A stretch of DNA of 64,000 bases from Thalassobacillus devorans (GCF_011761345.1 NZ_JAASRY010000005.1:186001-250000), one strand, 5' to 3'; positions 19,271 through 27,552 are shown, counted from the stretch's first letter. A program made the numbers and translations. The notes: a model not told the origin generated them from the sequence alone.

Positions 19271-19660
19271 ATGTATCCGATTTATTATCCATATGCCCCA
19301 TATTATCAGGGGGGATATGGTTATTTTCCTTATATTCCGAGAAGGTATCCGGAGGACCCGGCCTATCCACCGGTGGATTCCACTATGTTTTCTGATTCTG
19401 CTGCAGCTATGGAAAAATTACTGGATGAGGCCAGCCTTGTCCTGCATCGTCTTGCGGAATCCGAAACATTCGCTCATGACGTGATGGAGGCCGCTCAGGT
19501 TAATGATATGGAAAAAGTCGATGCTCTTTTGAAATCGACAGGCATCCATTCTGGTGTTGAAACAAAAGTGAATCCCGATGGTATCAATCTGCAGCTTTCC
19601 TCTGCAGTAGAAGGAATTGAGTGCTGTCATTTGACGATTGCACTCAGGTGGAGGGTTTGA
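19271..19660 (+). CDS. YuzC-like protein (possible inner spore coat component)
   Basis: 129 aa. Tyr/Pro-rich start (MYPIYYPYAPYYQGGYGYF) followed by a helical domain LDEASLVLHRLAESETFAHDVMEAAQ and a closing GIECCHLTIALRW. This layout resembles Bacillus YuzC, reported as an inner spore coat protein; I recognise it from memory only. AGGGGGAGG ribosome site 9 bases upstream. Single gene. Confidence 0.6.
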   Translation: MYPIYYPYAPYYQGGYGYFPYIPRRYPEDPAYPPVDSTMFSDSAAAMEKLLDEASLVLHRLAESETFAHDVMEAAQVNDMEKVDALLKSTGIHSGVETKVNPDGINLQLSSAVEGIECCHLTIALRWRV

Positions 19661-19816
19661 CTCAGAGAGGGGCCAGGTTGTACGGCTGGTTCCTCTAAGC
19701 TTGATAAAATCTATTAGAAAAATTTGAAACTTTTCTCCAGGAAACTCGTATAACATATGGACAAGCTTTTGTAACATGGTAGAATTTAATTGAGTACATA
19801 AAAGGGAGTAATTCAT

Positions 19817-20413
19817 ATGAAGCTCTGGTTTAGAAAAGTTTCTGTCGTATTAGTTGCAATTCTTACACTTGGTTTATATATACCGCCGACTTATGCGGAT
19901 GCGGAGACTCCTGCGAAAAAAGAGGTAGCATCTCCTAAGGAAAAAGAAGATACTTACATACCGACTGAGGCAGTCATCCCGGAGGAAGAATTAACCCTCG
20001 AACCACAGTCGAATGATTACTTGATCGATGCTTTGACTGAGCGTGCCAAGGAGCAGGCGGTTACAAAGCTTGGACCTAAAATCGCAACTAAAGTGGAAGA
20101 TGAATTTGCTGCAGTTATCCTGCCTGGAATTGAAGAAGTGATAACAAGCCTTTTAGAAGAAGCAGAAGAGGAAGTACCATATTATGAAATATCAGAGCAG
20201 CCGGCTGCAGGATATGGAGAGAAGATTTTCCATCTTTCTGATTACCGGACCAAAGAAGAGATTGCCAGATTTGATGTACGCCGGGAAAAACGGCCAGGTG
20301 AAGGATACTGGTTTAATTTTCACTATCATTTAAGTAAGGACGGATTTGAGAAACATCATGAGATTGGTGAGCTTTATTGGGATAAAAATACACCGCCAAA
20401 ATGGATGGCCTGA
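19817..20413 (+). CDS. ypjP: YpjP-like secreted protein
   Basis: 198 aa. A signal-peptide-like start (MKLWFRKVSVVLVAILTLGL, then a small-residue site near YADA) is followed by a Glu/Pro-rich linker and a conserved C-terminal domain with EKIFHLSDY, RFDVRREKRP, YWFNFHYH and ELYWDKNTPPKWM. This end block is characteristic of B. subtilis YpjP, whose function is unknown to me. GGGAG site 9 bases upstream. Confidence 0.8.
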   Translation: MKLWFRKVSVVLVAILTLGLYIPPTYADAETPAKKEVASPKEKEDTYIPTEAVIPEEELTLEPQSNDYLIDALTERAKEQAVTKLGPKIATKVEDEFAAVILPGIEEVITSLLEEAEEEVPYYEISEQPAAGYGEKIFHLSDYRTKEEIARFDVRREKRPGEGYWFNFHYHLSKDGFEKHHEIGELYWDKNTPPKWMA

Positions 20414-20440
20414 ACACCTTCTTTTTAGAGGGGGTTTTTA
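20413..20440 (+). terminator. Terminator after ypjP
   Basis: AACACCTTC pairs with GAGGGGGTT (one mismatch) around a 6-base loop, then TTT. Confidence 0.55.
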
Positions 20441-20518
20441 TTAACCTGGGCTGGATATGATTTCTATATAAATCGTTTAATAAAAGTATTTATCGCCTAA
20501 TACCAACGAATAAGCAAA

Positions 20519-20547
20519 TGAAAAGCCGAGCCCATAGGCTCGGCTTC
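20519..20547 (-). terminator. Terminator after ridA
   Basis: AAGCCGAGCC pairs with GGCTCGGCTT with a 4-base loop; on the minus strand it is followed by TTTC, just beyond the ridA stop. Confidence 0.75.
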
Positions 20548-20548
20548 A

Positions 20549-20932
20549 TTATTTTTCTTTCACGGCAATCGCTTCGATTTCCACTTTTGCGCCTTTAGGG
20601 AGTTTGCTTACTTCCACAGCCGCACGAGCAGGGTAAGGCTCACTCAAAAAGCTGGCATATACGTCATTAACGACTGCAAAATCATCCATGGAATCAAGGT
20701 AGATGTTCGCTTTTGCGATATGGCTGTAATCAAGTCCTGCTTCTTTCAGGATGCCTCCTAGATTTTTCATTACCTGCTCCGCTTGCTCTTTCACATCGTC
20801 TGAGACGAATTCCTGCGTAGATGGGTCGAGTGGGATCTGGCCTGAAATATAGATGACATCCCCGACATCGACTGCCTGTGAGTAAGGGCCGATAGCGGCG
20901 GGGGCTTTATCTGTAGCGATTGGTTTGAACAT
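20549..20932 (-). CDS. ridA: RidA-family enamine/imine deaminase
   Basis: 127 aa, full length. Hydrolyses reactive enamines/imines formed by PLP enzymes such as threonine dehydratase. Family residues present: GPYSQAV (15-21), ISGQIP (29-34), R103 in PARAAVEV and E120 in VEIEAIAV, the Arg and Glu of the active site. Closest in type to YabJ/RidA proteins. AAGGAG on the minus strand before the ATG. Single gene, divergent from the MFS carrier. Confidence 0.92.
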   Translation of the reverse strand: MFKPIATDKAPAAIGPYSQAVDVGDVIYISGQIPLDPSTQEFVSDDVKEQAEQVMKNLGGILKEAGLDYSHIAKANIYLDSMDDFAVVNDVYASFLSEPYPARAAVEVSKLPKGAKVEIEAIAVKEK

Positions 20933-21080
20933 GAATCGTCACTCCTTCTATGTATGATTATTTCTATCCTAACATGAGTAATGAAAATTCGGAATCGATT
21001 GCCTTTGGTCCTTTAAACTCTTGTAGTAAGAAGAACGAAATGATATTTTCATATACAATAGTGTGTTAGGAAGTGATGGT

Positions 21081-22283
21081 GTGACAAAAGAAAAACGTAC
21101 ATATAATAATGGCTACACTTCAAAAGATAAACCGTTTTGGATGGCGCTTATCGCACTTGCAGCAGCTTCGATTATGACATTTTCGAACATTTATATGCTG
21201 CAGCCAATCCTGCCGATATTCACCAGGGAATTTGACGTATCGCCGACAGCATCCAGTCTATTAATCTCGCTGACAATCGTTTCCTTGATTATCGGGCTGC
21301 TTGTGTTCGGTTTGATGTCAGATCGCTGGGGACGGGTGAAACTGATGAAAGTCACGATGCTTTTATCGATCATCCCATTATTCATCATGCCTTTCGTCGA
21401 GTCTTTCGCGCTGCTTTTGGTCTTACGATTCATCCAGGGGTTTTTTGTTGCTGGATTGCCGGCCGCAGCAATTGCCTATATCGGTGAAGAATTTGAACAG
21501 CGCAGCGTACGAATTGGGATTTCTTTTTATATCGCGAGCAACGCTGTCGGCGGCATGTTCGGCAGAGTATTCGTGGGTTATATATCGGAATATGCTTCCT
21601 GGCAGATGTCTTTATGGCTGCTGTTCGTGTTAGAGGCGTTATTTTTTATAGCGTTTCTAATACTCCTACCAGCATCGAGGAACTTTCATACGAGTGAACT
21701 TCCTATCAAGGATGACCTGGCGGGCATGTTCATCCATTTGAAAAATAAAAATCTGATTCCGGCATTCTATATGGGAATCGTCATCCAGTTGACTTTTACT
21801 GGTGTCTGGACGTATCTTCCTTTCTATTTGAGTGACGCACCGTTCTACTTGTCGATCGGTACCATTACGTTTGCTTATTTTGCTTATGGGCTAGGACTCG
21901 TCAGCTCACCGGTCGCCAGTAAACTCTCGCTTTCGTTCGGGATGGGGAAAATTGTAATAACGAGCGTTTTCGTTATGCTTACAGGGATCCTGTTAACTGC
22001 GATTCCGGTAGTAGTACTTATTTATCTAGGAGTCGGCCTGATGTGTCTCGGCTTCTTCGTGGTTCATTCCATGGTGGCAGCTTCTGTCAATCAGACCGCT
22101 ACCCATCACAAGGGTGGTGCCTCCAGCATTTATCTCGTAAGCTATTATATCGGGGTGGCAACAGGCGGAACATTGACTGGTTTTCTCTGGGGAGCAATAG
22201 GCTGGCTCGGAGTTATAGCGCTGGCCGTGCTGCTGATCCCCGGGGTATTGTGGGGGAGGCAGACCTACTTACGGACCGTTTGA
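21081..22283 (+). CDS. MFS transporter (YnfM-like)
   Basis: 400 aa, twelve hydrophobic segments. FGLMSDRWGRVKLM is the MFS A-loop motif after TM2. General similarity to YnfM/arabinose-efflux type drug or metabolite exporters; substrate unknown. GTG at 21081 chosen because TTAGGAAGTGATG lies just before it; a GTG at 21063 precedes that site. Ends with its own terminator directly ahead of the padR promoter. Confidence 0.82.
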   Translation: MTKEKRTYNNGYTSKDKPFWMALIALAAASIMTFSNIYMLQPILPIFTREFDVSPTASSLLISLTIVSLIIGLLVFGLMSDRWGRVKLMKVTMLLSIIPLFIMPFVESFALLLVLRFIQGFFVAGLPAAAIAYIGEEFEQRSVRIGISFYIASNAVGGMFGRVFVGYISEYASWQMSLWLLFVLEALFFIAFLILLPASRNFHTSELPIKDDLAGMFIHLKNKNLIPAFYMGIVIQLTFTGVWTYLPFYLSDAPFYLSIGTITFAYFAYGLGLVSSPVASKLSLSFGMGKIVITSVFVMLTGILLTAIPVVVLIYLGVGLMCLGFFVVHSMVAASVNQTATHHKGGASSIYLVSYYIGVATGGTLTGFLWGAIGWLGVIALAVLLIPGVLWGRQTYLRTV

Positions 22284-22307
22284 ATTTTTAATATAACATC
22301 TGGTTTA

Positions 22308-22338
22308 AATGCTCAGGTAGTAAGCCTGAGCATTTTTG
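22308..22338 (+). terminator. Terminator after the MFS gene
   Basis: AATGCTCAGG pairs with CCTGAGCATT around a 7-base loop, followed by TTT. The padR promoter starts 3 bases further. Confidence 0.85.
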
Positions 22339-22340
22339 TA

Positions 22341-22369
22341 TTGACCAGATAATTGCGATTATATATAAT
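22341..22369 (+). promoter_or_regulatory. Sigma-A promoter of padR-chrA
   Basis: TTGACC, exactly 17 bases, TATAAT: close to consensus. Confidence 0.85.
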
Positions 22370-22370
22370 T

Positions 22371-22402
22371 GATATCGGATTTCGTTATTGGAATTCGATA
22401 TC
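22371..22402. promoter_or_regulatory. Probable PadR operator
   Basis: Inverted repeat GATATCGGATTTC and GGAATTCGATATC (11 of 13 positions pair) with a 6-base centre, placed right after the -10 and ending at the ribosome site. Position and symmetry fit autorepression by the PadR protein encoded next. Confidence 0.7.
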
Positions 22403-22417
22403 GGGAGGGATAAGCAG

Positions 22418-22723
22418 ATGGATAATAAAGTATTGAGGAAGTTATTTTTAGGATTCATTCATATTCATATCCTGCATCATGCCAAAGAAGAAGCCATTTA
22501 CGGATCATGGATGCTTGAAGAACTTCGGGAGCATGGCTATGATATCAGCCCTGGGACCTTGTATCCGATTCTTCATCATATGGAGCTCGATGGTCTGTTA
22601 GATAAAGAAGAAAAAAATGTGAAGGGTAAAATCAGAAAATATTATCGAATAACTACACATGGAGAAACTATTCTCGAAGAGGCCCGTGCGAAGGCGTATG
22701 AATTGTTTAAAGAAATCAAGTGA
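22418..22723 (+). CDS. PadR-family repressor
   Basis: 101 aa winged-helix protein: ILHHAKEEAIYGSWMLEEL, GYDISPGTLYPILHHME, LLDKEEKNVKGKIRKYYRIT, the standard PadR N-domain with a short C-terminal helix (PadR-s1 size). Start at the ATG at 22418, 9 bases after GGGAGG. The chromate transporter gene begins 19 bases downstream, so it most likely controls that gene and itself through the operator ahead of it. The inducer is unknown. Confidence 0.85.
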   Translation: MDNKVLRKLFLGFIHIHILHHAKEEAIYGSWMLEELREHGYDISPGTLYPILHHMELDGLLDKEEKNVKGKIRKYYRITTHGETILEEARAKAYELFKEIK

Positions 22724-22742
22724 TAGGAGGGGGCAAAGGCCG

Positions 22743-23915
22743 ATGAAAAGACTTCTGGAAATCTTAGCAGTTTCAACTAAACTTGGACTCACTTCCTTCG
22801 GGGGACCAGTAGCCCATCTGGCATACTTCAAGGATGAATATATCGACAGAAGGAAATGGCTTGATGATAAAACATATGCCGATATCATTGCCTTGTGCCA
22901 GTTTCTGCCGGGACCGGCAAGCTCGCAAGTAGGTATTGCCATCGGCATGTTACGGGGAGGCATATTAGGGGGCGTCGTCTCCTGGTTTGGTTTCACGGTG
23001 CCTTCAATTATAGTATTAATTATTTTTGCAATGATGTATCAGACATTCGCACTGGGAGATGCCGGTTTCATTCACAGTCTGAAAGTCGTGGCAGCCGCAG
23101 TAGTGCTTCATGCGTTGATCGGATTAGGGAAAAAGCTGACTCCAGATAAAGCTCGAATAGCAATCGCACTTGTGGCAGCGGCAGTCATGTTATTATATCC
23201 GTCCGCATGGATGCAGATCTTAATAATCCTAGCAGCTGGATTACTCGGGATTAGGCAGTTCAAAGACAAATCAGAACCTAAAGTGCAGACGTTCAACGTG
23301 AATATTTCTAAAAAACTAGGCATCACCTCACTTGGCATTCTGGTATTTACCCTAGTGATGCTGCCACTGTTAACAAAAATGACAGACAATCCACTCTTAA
23401 GTATCTTTGACACCTTTTTCCGTGTTGGTTCCCTCGTATTTGGGGGCGGTCATGTCGTACTCCCGATGATTGAGCGGGAAGTTGTACCTCAGGGGTTGAT
23501 GACAGCGAATGAATTTCTGGCAGGCTATGGTATGGCTCAGGCTGTTCCAGGACCTTTATTCACCTTCTCCAGCTACCTGGGAACGATGATGGAAGGAATA
23601 GCCGGTGCCATCGTAGCTACCATCGGAATTTTCTTGCCATCTTTTCTATTAATTATTGCAGCGTTGCCATTCTTAAATGAATTGCGCAGCAGAAAATCAT
23701 TCCAAGGCGTGCTTATGGGTGTTAATGCCAGTGTCGTAGGGATATTGTTAGCTGCTTTCTATGATCCTGTTCTTAAAAGCTCTATATTTACTGGAGCTGA
23801 CTTTGCATTAGGAACGATTCTATTTGCACTGTTGAATATATGGAAAGTACCAGCCTGGCTGATTGTGATTTTAGGTGTTATTGGTGGGTATATCTTCAGT
23901 TTTATTAGTTTTTAA
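22743..23915 (+). CDS. chrA: Long-chain CHR family (chromate ion) transporter
   Basis: 390 aa with two homologous CHR halves. N-half: LGLTSFGGPVAHLAYF and QFLPGPASSQV; C-half: FRVGSLVFGGGHVVLPM and QAVPGPLFTFSSYLG. The FGGP/FGGGH and PGP motifs mark the family, which exports chromate in characterised cases. Start at 22743, about 9 bases after AGGAGGGGG. Co-transcribed with padR. The frame is open further upstream into padR, but no ribosome site supports that. Two further, half-size CHR genes lie at 58.0-59.2 kb. Confidence 0.9.
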   Translation: MKRLLEILAVSTKLGLTSFGGPVAHLAYFKDEYIDRRKWLDDKTYADIIALCQFLPGPASSQVGIAIGMLRGGILGGVVSWFGFTVPSIIVLIIFAMMYQTFALGDAGFIHSLKVVAAAVVLHALIGLGKKLTPDKARIAIALVAAAVMLLYPSAWMQILIILAAGLLGIRQFKDKSEPKVQTFNVNISKKLGITSLGILVFTLVMLPLLTKMTDNPLLSIFDTFFRVGSLVFGGGHVVLPMIEREVVPQGLMTANEFLAGYGMAQAVPGPLFTFSSYLGTMMEGIAGAIVATIGIFLPSFLLIIAALPFLNELRSRKSFQGVLMGVNASVVGILLAAFYDPVLKSSIFTGADFALGTILFALLNIWKVPAWLIVILGVIGGYIFSFISF

Positions 23916-24013
23916 AGGCTGCAGTAAACTGCTAACTAGTGCCCTCTGTCTGATTTTTTGGACCTTCCCTTCATAGAATGATAGGAGAAAATATCTTGAT
24001 GGAGGGTGCACTC

Positions 24014-24151
24014 ATGCATTTTATTATGGTCATCAGATGCCATTGCGTGTCCTACTCTATAAATGTTAAGAGACTGAAAAAAGTACATTCTTTTAAAAAG
24101 GATGATGTACTTTTTTTATGGCTCAAAAGGAAATCAATAAAAGAAAGTTGA
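24014..24151 (+). CDS. Possible 45-aa small protein with strong ribosome site
   Basis: ATG at 24014 with GGAGG 8 bases upstream. The peptide starts MHFIMVIRCHCVSYSINVKR and ends in a basic segment. An AAAAAAGTACAT/ATGTACTTTTTT hairpin at 24077-24116 lies inside the frame, so full-length translation would need read-through of a terminator-like structure. Family not recognised. Confidence 0.35.
   Translation: MHFIMVIRCHCVSYSINVKRLKKVHSFKKDDVLFLWLKRKSIKES
24077..24118 (+). terminator. Terminator-like hairpin
   Basis: AAAAAAGTACAT pairs with ATGTACTTTTTT; the T run is part of the stem. Lies ahead of the DUF1801 gene and inside the small ORF. Confidence 0.6.
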
Positions 24152-24187
24152 AATTAAATATACTTTGAAATTTATAGAGGAGGAATA

Positions 24188-24616
24188 ATTATCGGTTATG
24201 AATTGAAAACAAAAGAGAATGATAGCAGCGTGATCGAATTTATTGAAAGTGTGGAGAATACGAAAAAACGAGAGGATACCTACAAGCTTCTGGATATTTT
24301 CACAGAGACGACAGGGTATGAGGCAAAGATGTGGGGGAAGAGTATTATCGGATTTGGCAGCTATCATTATAAGTACGCTTCTGGACATGAAGGAGATGCG
24401 GCACTTGTCGGATTTTCCCCGCGTAAAGCTAACTTCAGTTTGTATTTTGCTCCTGGAGATAATAACGAAGAACTATTGAATAAATTCGGTAAGCATAAGA
24501 AAGGGAAAGCGTGTGTTTATATTAACAAGGTAGCAGAAATTGATGAGGATATCTTACGACAATTGATTGAGCAATCAATCATATTTTTAAGAAAAACGTA
24601 TCCCGGGCAGGAATAG
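24188..24616 (+). CDS. DUF1801 family protein
   Basis: About 140 aa. YELKTKENDSSVIEFIESV, then KMWGKSIIGFGSYHYKYASG and VGFSPRKANFSLYF are typical of DUF1801 (YdhG-like) proteins; function not established. The start is unusual: GAGGAGG at 24177-24183 is ideal for ATT (24188) or ATC (24191), and no ATG is in frame. The first standard start, TTG at 24203, lies 19 bases from the site and would cut the conserved YEL. I therefore prefer the non-standard start, at moderate confidence. A terminator follows. Confidence 0.78.
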   Translation: MIGYELKTKENDSSVIEFIESVENTKKREDTYKLLDIFTETTGYEAKMWGKSIIGFGSYHYKYASGHEGDAALVGFSPRKANFSLYFAPGDNNEELLNKFGKHKKGKACVYINKVAEIDEDILRQLIEQSIIFLRKTYPGQE

Positions 24617-24632
24617 CGCTCGGGATTTTTTA
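24600..24632 (+). terminator. Terminator after the DUF1801 gene
   Basis: ATCCCG pairs with CGGGAT with an inner GC step; followed by a T run. Confidence 0.75.
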
Positions 24633-24708
24633 TGAAAATTTAGCGTTAAAGAAGAATGTCCTCACGTTAATTCACAATAACTAAGGGTAACAAGGCAAAC
24701 GCTTTAGT

Positions 24709-24737
24709 TTGACAGGAAATATTGTACGTATTATATT
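24709..24737 (+). promoter_or_regulatory. Sigma-A promoter of the ring-cleaving dioxygenase
   Basis: TTGACA, 17 bases, TATATT. Confidence 0.8.
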
Positions 24738-24755
24738 TATCTTGAAATCGAAATA
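24738..24755. promoter_or_regulatory. MhqR-like operator
   Basis: TATCTTGAAATCGAAATA, an imperfect palindrome (12 of 18 positions symmetric) directly after the -10. It resembles the MhqR box of B. subtilis (tATCTcgaAtTCgAGATa as I recall), which controls quinone-responsive dioxygenases. No mhqR gene is in the window. Confidence 0.6.
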
Positions 24756-24797
24756 ATTATAGAGCATAAATAGATAATTCTTCTAGGAGGTAGCAAG

Positions 24798-25781
24798 ATG
24801 AATCACTTGAAAGGTATCCACCACGTAACCGCAATTACCAGCAGTGCTGAAAAGAATTATGATTTTTTCACTTATGTCCTGGGAATGCGACTGGTGAAAA
24901 AGACTGTTAACCAGGATGATATACGCACCTATCATTTGTTCTTTGCGGATGATAAAGGAAGCCCGGGAACCGATATGACGTTTTTCGACTTCCCTGGCAT
25001 CCCGAAAGGCACTCATGGTACCAACGAGATTTCCAAAACATCATTCCGTGTACCTGATGACGCAGCATTAGATTACTGGGTTAAGCGGTTTGATCGTTTG
25101 GATGTGAAACATGAAGGTATCAAGGAACAGTTCGGCAAGAAGGTACTTCCATTTGTGGATTTTGATGATCAGCAATACCAATTGATTTCGGATGAAAATG
25201 ATACTGGTGTGGCTCCGGGGACACCTTGGCAGGATGGGCCAGTTCCATTAGAATACGCCGTTACGGGGCTTGGACCGCTGTTTGTCCGAGTTGACAATAT
25301 AGACTATTTCAAAAAAATGATGGAACAAGTGCTTTTATTTAAAGAGATTGATCAGGACGGCTCCTTTCATTTATTCGAAGTGGGAGAAGGTGGCAATGGC
25401 GGACAAGTGGTTGTCGAATATAACTCTGTACTGCCACCGGCTCGTCAAGGATTCGGAACGGTCCACCACGCTGCCTTCCGTGTCGAAGATCGCTCGGTAT
25501 TGGATGAATGGCAGCAACGGATGGAAAGCTTCAATTTCAGGACTTCCGGTTATGTGAACCGTCACTTTTTCGAATCGTTGTATAGCAATGTCGCTCCCCA
25601 AATTCTGTTTGAATTCGCCACAGATGGCCCTGGGTTCATGGGGGACGAACCGTATGAAACCCTTGGGGAGAAATTATCCCTGCCGCCATTTCTGGAACCG
25701 AAACGGGAAGCAATTGAGGCTAGAGTTCGACCAATCGATACAGTGAGAAGCACCAAAGCTATTGAAAAAGAATATGAGTGA
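24798..25781 (+). CDS. Ring-cleaving dioxygenase of the VOC fold (MhqA/MhqO type)
   Basis: 327 aa, two vicinal-oxygen-chelate modules. HHVTAIT at the start and the second-half TVHHAAFRVED supply metal-binding His residues; a Glu near the end (ILFEFATDGPGF) completes the set. Matches the MhqA/MhqE/MhqO proteins of Bacillus that protect against quinones and catechols. GGAGG 8 bases before the ATG. The promoter and MhqR-like box upstream support quinone-responsive control. Confidence 0.88.
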   Translation: MNHLKGIHHVTAITSSAEKNYDFFTYVLGMRLVKKTVNQDDIRTYHLFFADDKGSPGTDMTFFDFPGIPKGTHGTNEISKTSFRVPDDAALDYWVKRFDRLDVKHEGIKEQFGKKVLPFVDFDDQQYQLISDENDTGVAPGTPWQDGPVPLEYAVTGLGPLFVRVDNIDYFKKMMEQVLLFKEIDQDGSFHLFEVGEGGNGGQVVVEYNSVLPPARQGFGTVHHAAFRVEDRSVLDEWQQRMESFNFRTSGYVNRHFFESLYSNVAPQILFEFATDGPGFMGDEPYETLGEKLSLPPFLEPKREAIEARVRPIDTVRSTKAIEKEYE

Positions 25782-25787
25782 CCAAAG

Positions 25788-25819
25788 GCGCCTTCTAGAA
25801 ATAAGAAGGCGTTTTTTTG
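25788..25819 (+). terminator. Terminator after the dioxygenase
   Basis: GCGCCTTCT pairs with AGAAGGCGT around a 7-base loop, followed by a T run. Confidence 0.85.
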
Positions 25820-25889
25820 CAGGAATTGAGCGGAAAAAAGCGAATTTATATAGTAAGCTAATAAAAAATTTAATAGGGAGATGGTGTAG

Positions 25890-26069
25890 TTGAGCAAGAG
25901 CAAGTGCCCGAAATGCAGCGGAACTAAACTTGTAGAAGGTACAGATTACACACATGTAAGGCCTTTAGGGAAACCAATGAGTATGGGGTCCAATAAGATT
26001 TATACATTCTGTGAGAATTGCGGAGAGATTGTGTCCATCCGCATCGAGTACCCGCATAAAATTGGCTGA
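25890..26069 (+). CDS. Small zinc-ribbon protein
   Basis: 59 aa, TTG start after GGGAGATGG. CPKCSGTKLVEG and CENCGEIV form one CxxC...CxxC ribbon, followed by VSIRIEYPHK. Similar short proteins in Bacillus are often labelled TFIIB-like transcription factors, a name resting only on the ribbon. Real function unknown. Lies in the small-gene stretch between the dioxygenase and a GNAT gene. Confidence 0.65.
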   Translation: MSKSKCPKCSGTKLVEGTDYTHVRPLGKPMSMGSNKIYTFCENCGEIVSIRIEYPHKIG

Positions 26070-26208
26070 TAGCACGTTATCTTGTTCAACTTAAGAGAAA
26101 TGGAGGTGAAGGTTTTTATACCCAGGCGAAACAGGAACCGCCAGCACGATTTAGTTGCATGCAAAAAAAGAAAACAACTAACATAGATGTAAACAACGGA
26201 GGATTTGT

Positions 26209-26376
26209 ATGGGGATTTTGCTGTACATAGTTTCAATATTTATTTTTTATTTGGTCATTAAAGCTGCTGTCCGTGATGGAATTAATAGTTCCCGGATTGG
26301 TGAGCGGCTGGAGAAAGAAGAGGAAACAAGGAGGACCACCAATAAGGGGTTACTCCAGGACGACCTGGATAATTAA
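26209..26376 (+). CDS. Small single-pass membrane protein
   Basis: 55 aa. GGAGG 6 bases before the ATG. One N-terminal transmembrane segment (LLYIVSIFIFYLVIKAAV) then a charged tail (RLEKEEETRRTTNKGLLQDD). Several Bacillaceae encode similar tiny proteins; family not assigned with certainty. Confidence 0.6.
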   Translation: MGILLYIVSIFIFYLVIKAAVRDGINSSRIGERLEKEEETRRTTNKGLLQDDLDN

Positions 26377-26422
26377 TCTAAATAACCACAACTAGAAATT
26401 AGAGAGCAGAGGTGTGTTTTTA

Positions 26423-26929
26423 ATGCAAATTTATACAGAAAGAAGATTGGATGTCCGCTCGTATCAACAGGAAGATATGGATTTTTTGGCAGATATGCTG
26501 GCTGATCCTCAGATGGTCCGATATATTGGTGAGGGCACACCAAAGAATAAAGATGAAGCGAAAGAGTTTTTGCAATGGATCTACCGTACATATGAACACG
26601 GAGAGGATATGGGGTTCAAGGTGCTCATCCGAACGGAAGATAATGTACCTGTCGGACACGCCGGATTAGTCCCACGCGAACTCGATGGTAAGCAGGAAAT
26701 TGAAATCGGTTACTGGATTGCCCGGGAATATTGGGGCAATGGTTATGCTACGGAAGCAGCCAAGGCTTTCCTTGATTACGGCCACTATCAATTGGGGATC
26801 AAGAGGTTCATTGCCATCATTCAGCCCGGCAATATGGCTTCCCGGCAGGTTGCCCAGAAAATCGGCATGCAGCTTGAAAAGCGGATGGTGCTGGCCGGCC
26901 AGGAAGTATATGTTTACGCGAAGGATTAG
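26423..26929 (+). CDS. GNAT acetyltransferase (RimJ/RimL-like)
   Basis: 168 aa. The acetyl-CoA-binding segment IGYWIAREYWGNGYATEAAK (residues ~95-114) and the closing region NMASRQVAQKIGMQLEKRMV are typical of ribosomal-protein-like acetyltransferases; substrate unknown. Start at the ATG at 26423 with AGAGGTG 8 bases upstream. The kinase gene begins 29 bases later. Confidence 0.85.
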   Translation: MQIYTERRLDVRSYQQEDMDFLADMLADPQMVRYIGEGTPKNKDEAKEFLQWIYRTYEHGEDMGFKVLIRTEDNVPVGHAGLVPRELDGKQEIEIGYWIAREYWGNGYATEAAKAFLDYGHYQLGIKRFIAIIQPGNMASRQVAQKIGMQLEKRMVLAGQEVYVYAKD

Positions 26930-26958
26930 AAAAGTAAGTGTGAAGCAGGTGAACGGCA

Positions 26959-27552
26959 GTGCATACAGAAGTCAATGAGCTGAAAGATTTTTTAATCGAT
27001 AAGGTGCAAGGCGGGCGTTTTGTATTAGGAATTGACGGGTTAAGCCGTTCTGGAAAAACTACCTTTACGGAAGAATTAGAGAAAAGGCTTGAAAGAGAGA
27101 ATATCCCTTTTCGAACCTTCCATATCGATGACCATATCGTAACACGAGAGAACCGGTATGATACTGGTCAGGAAGAATGGTATGAGTATTATAGTCTGCA
27201 ATGGGATATAGAGGGTTTGCGAAGGAAATTATTTGATAAACTCAAGTATGCTTCTGAGGTGGCCTTGCCTTTTTATGATAAGGTATCAGATACACACCAA
27301 TTCCACACCATCAGTCTCCCGGAAAATAGTCTCTTGATAATAGAAGGGATATTCCTTCAACGCAAAGAGTGGAAACATTTCTTTGATTATATCGTGTATC
27401 TGGATTGTCCGCGCGAGAAACGGTTCCTCCGGGAGAAAGAGGAAATCAGAGCAAATATTTCGAAGTTTATCAATCGCTATTGGAAGGCTGAAGAATACTA
27501 CTTGGACAGCGAACAGCCGATAAAAAATGCTGATATGGTGGTGGAAAGTTAA
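26959..27552 (+). CDS. Uridine-kinase-like P-loop protein
   Basis: 197 aa. Walker A is degenerate in one position: GIDGLSRSGKTTF (residues ~24-36); HIDDHIV, RYDTGQEEWYEYY and LIIEGIFLQRKEW follow as in uridine kinase/phosphoribulokinase-like proteins. Substrate unknown. GTG start after CAGGTGAACGGCA. Probably co-transcribed with the GNAT gene upstream. The C-terminus ends at VVES, slightly short for the family. Confidence 0.75.
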   Translation: MHTEVNELKDFLIDKVQGGRFVLGIDGLSRSGKTTFTEELEKRLERENIPFRTFHIDDHIVTRENRYDTGQEEWYEYYSLQWDIEGLRRKLFDKLKYASEVALPFYDKVSDTHQFHTISLPENSLLIIEGIFLQRKEWKHFFDYIVYLDCPREKRFLREKEEIRANISKFINRYWKAEEYYLDSEQPIKNADMVVES

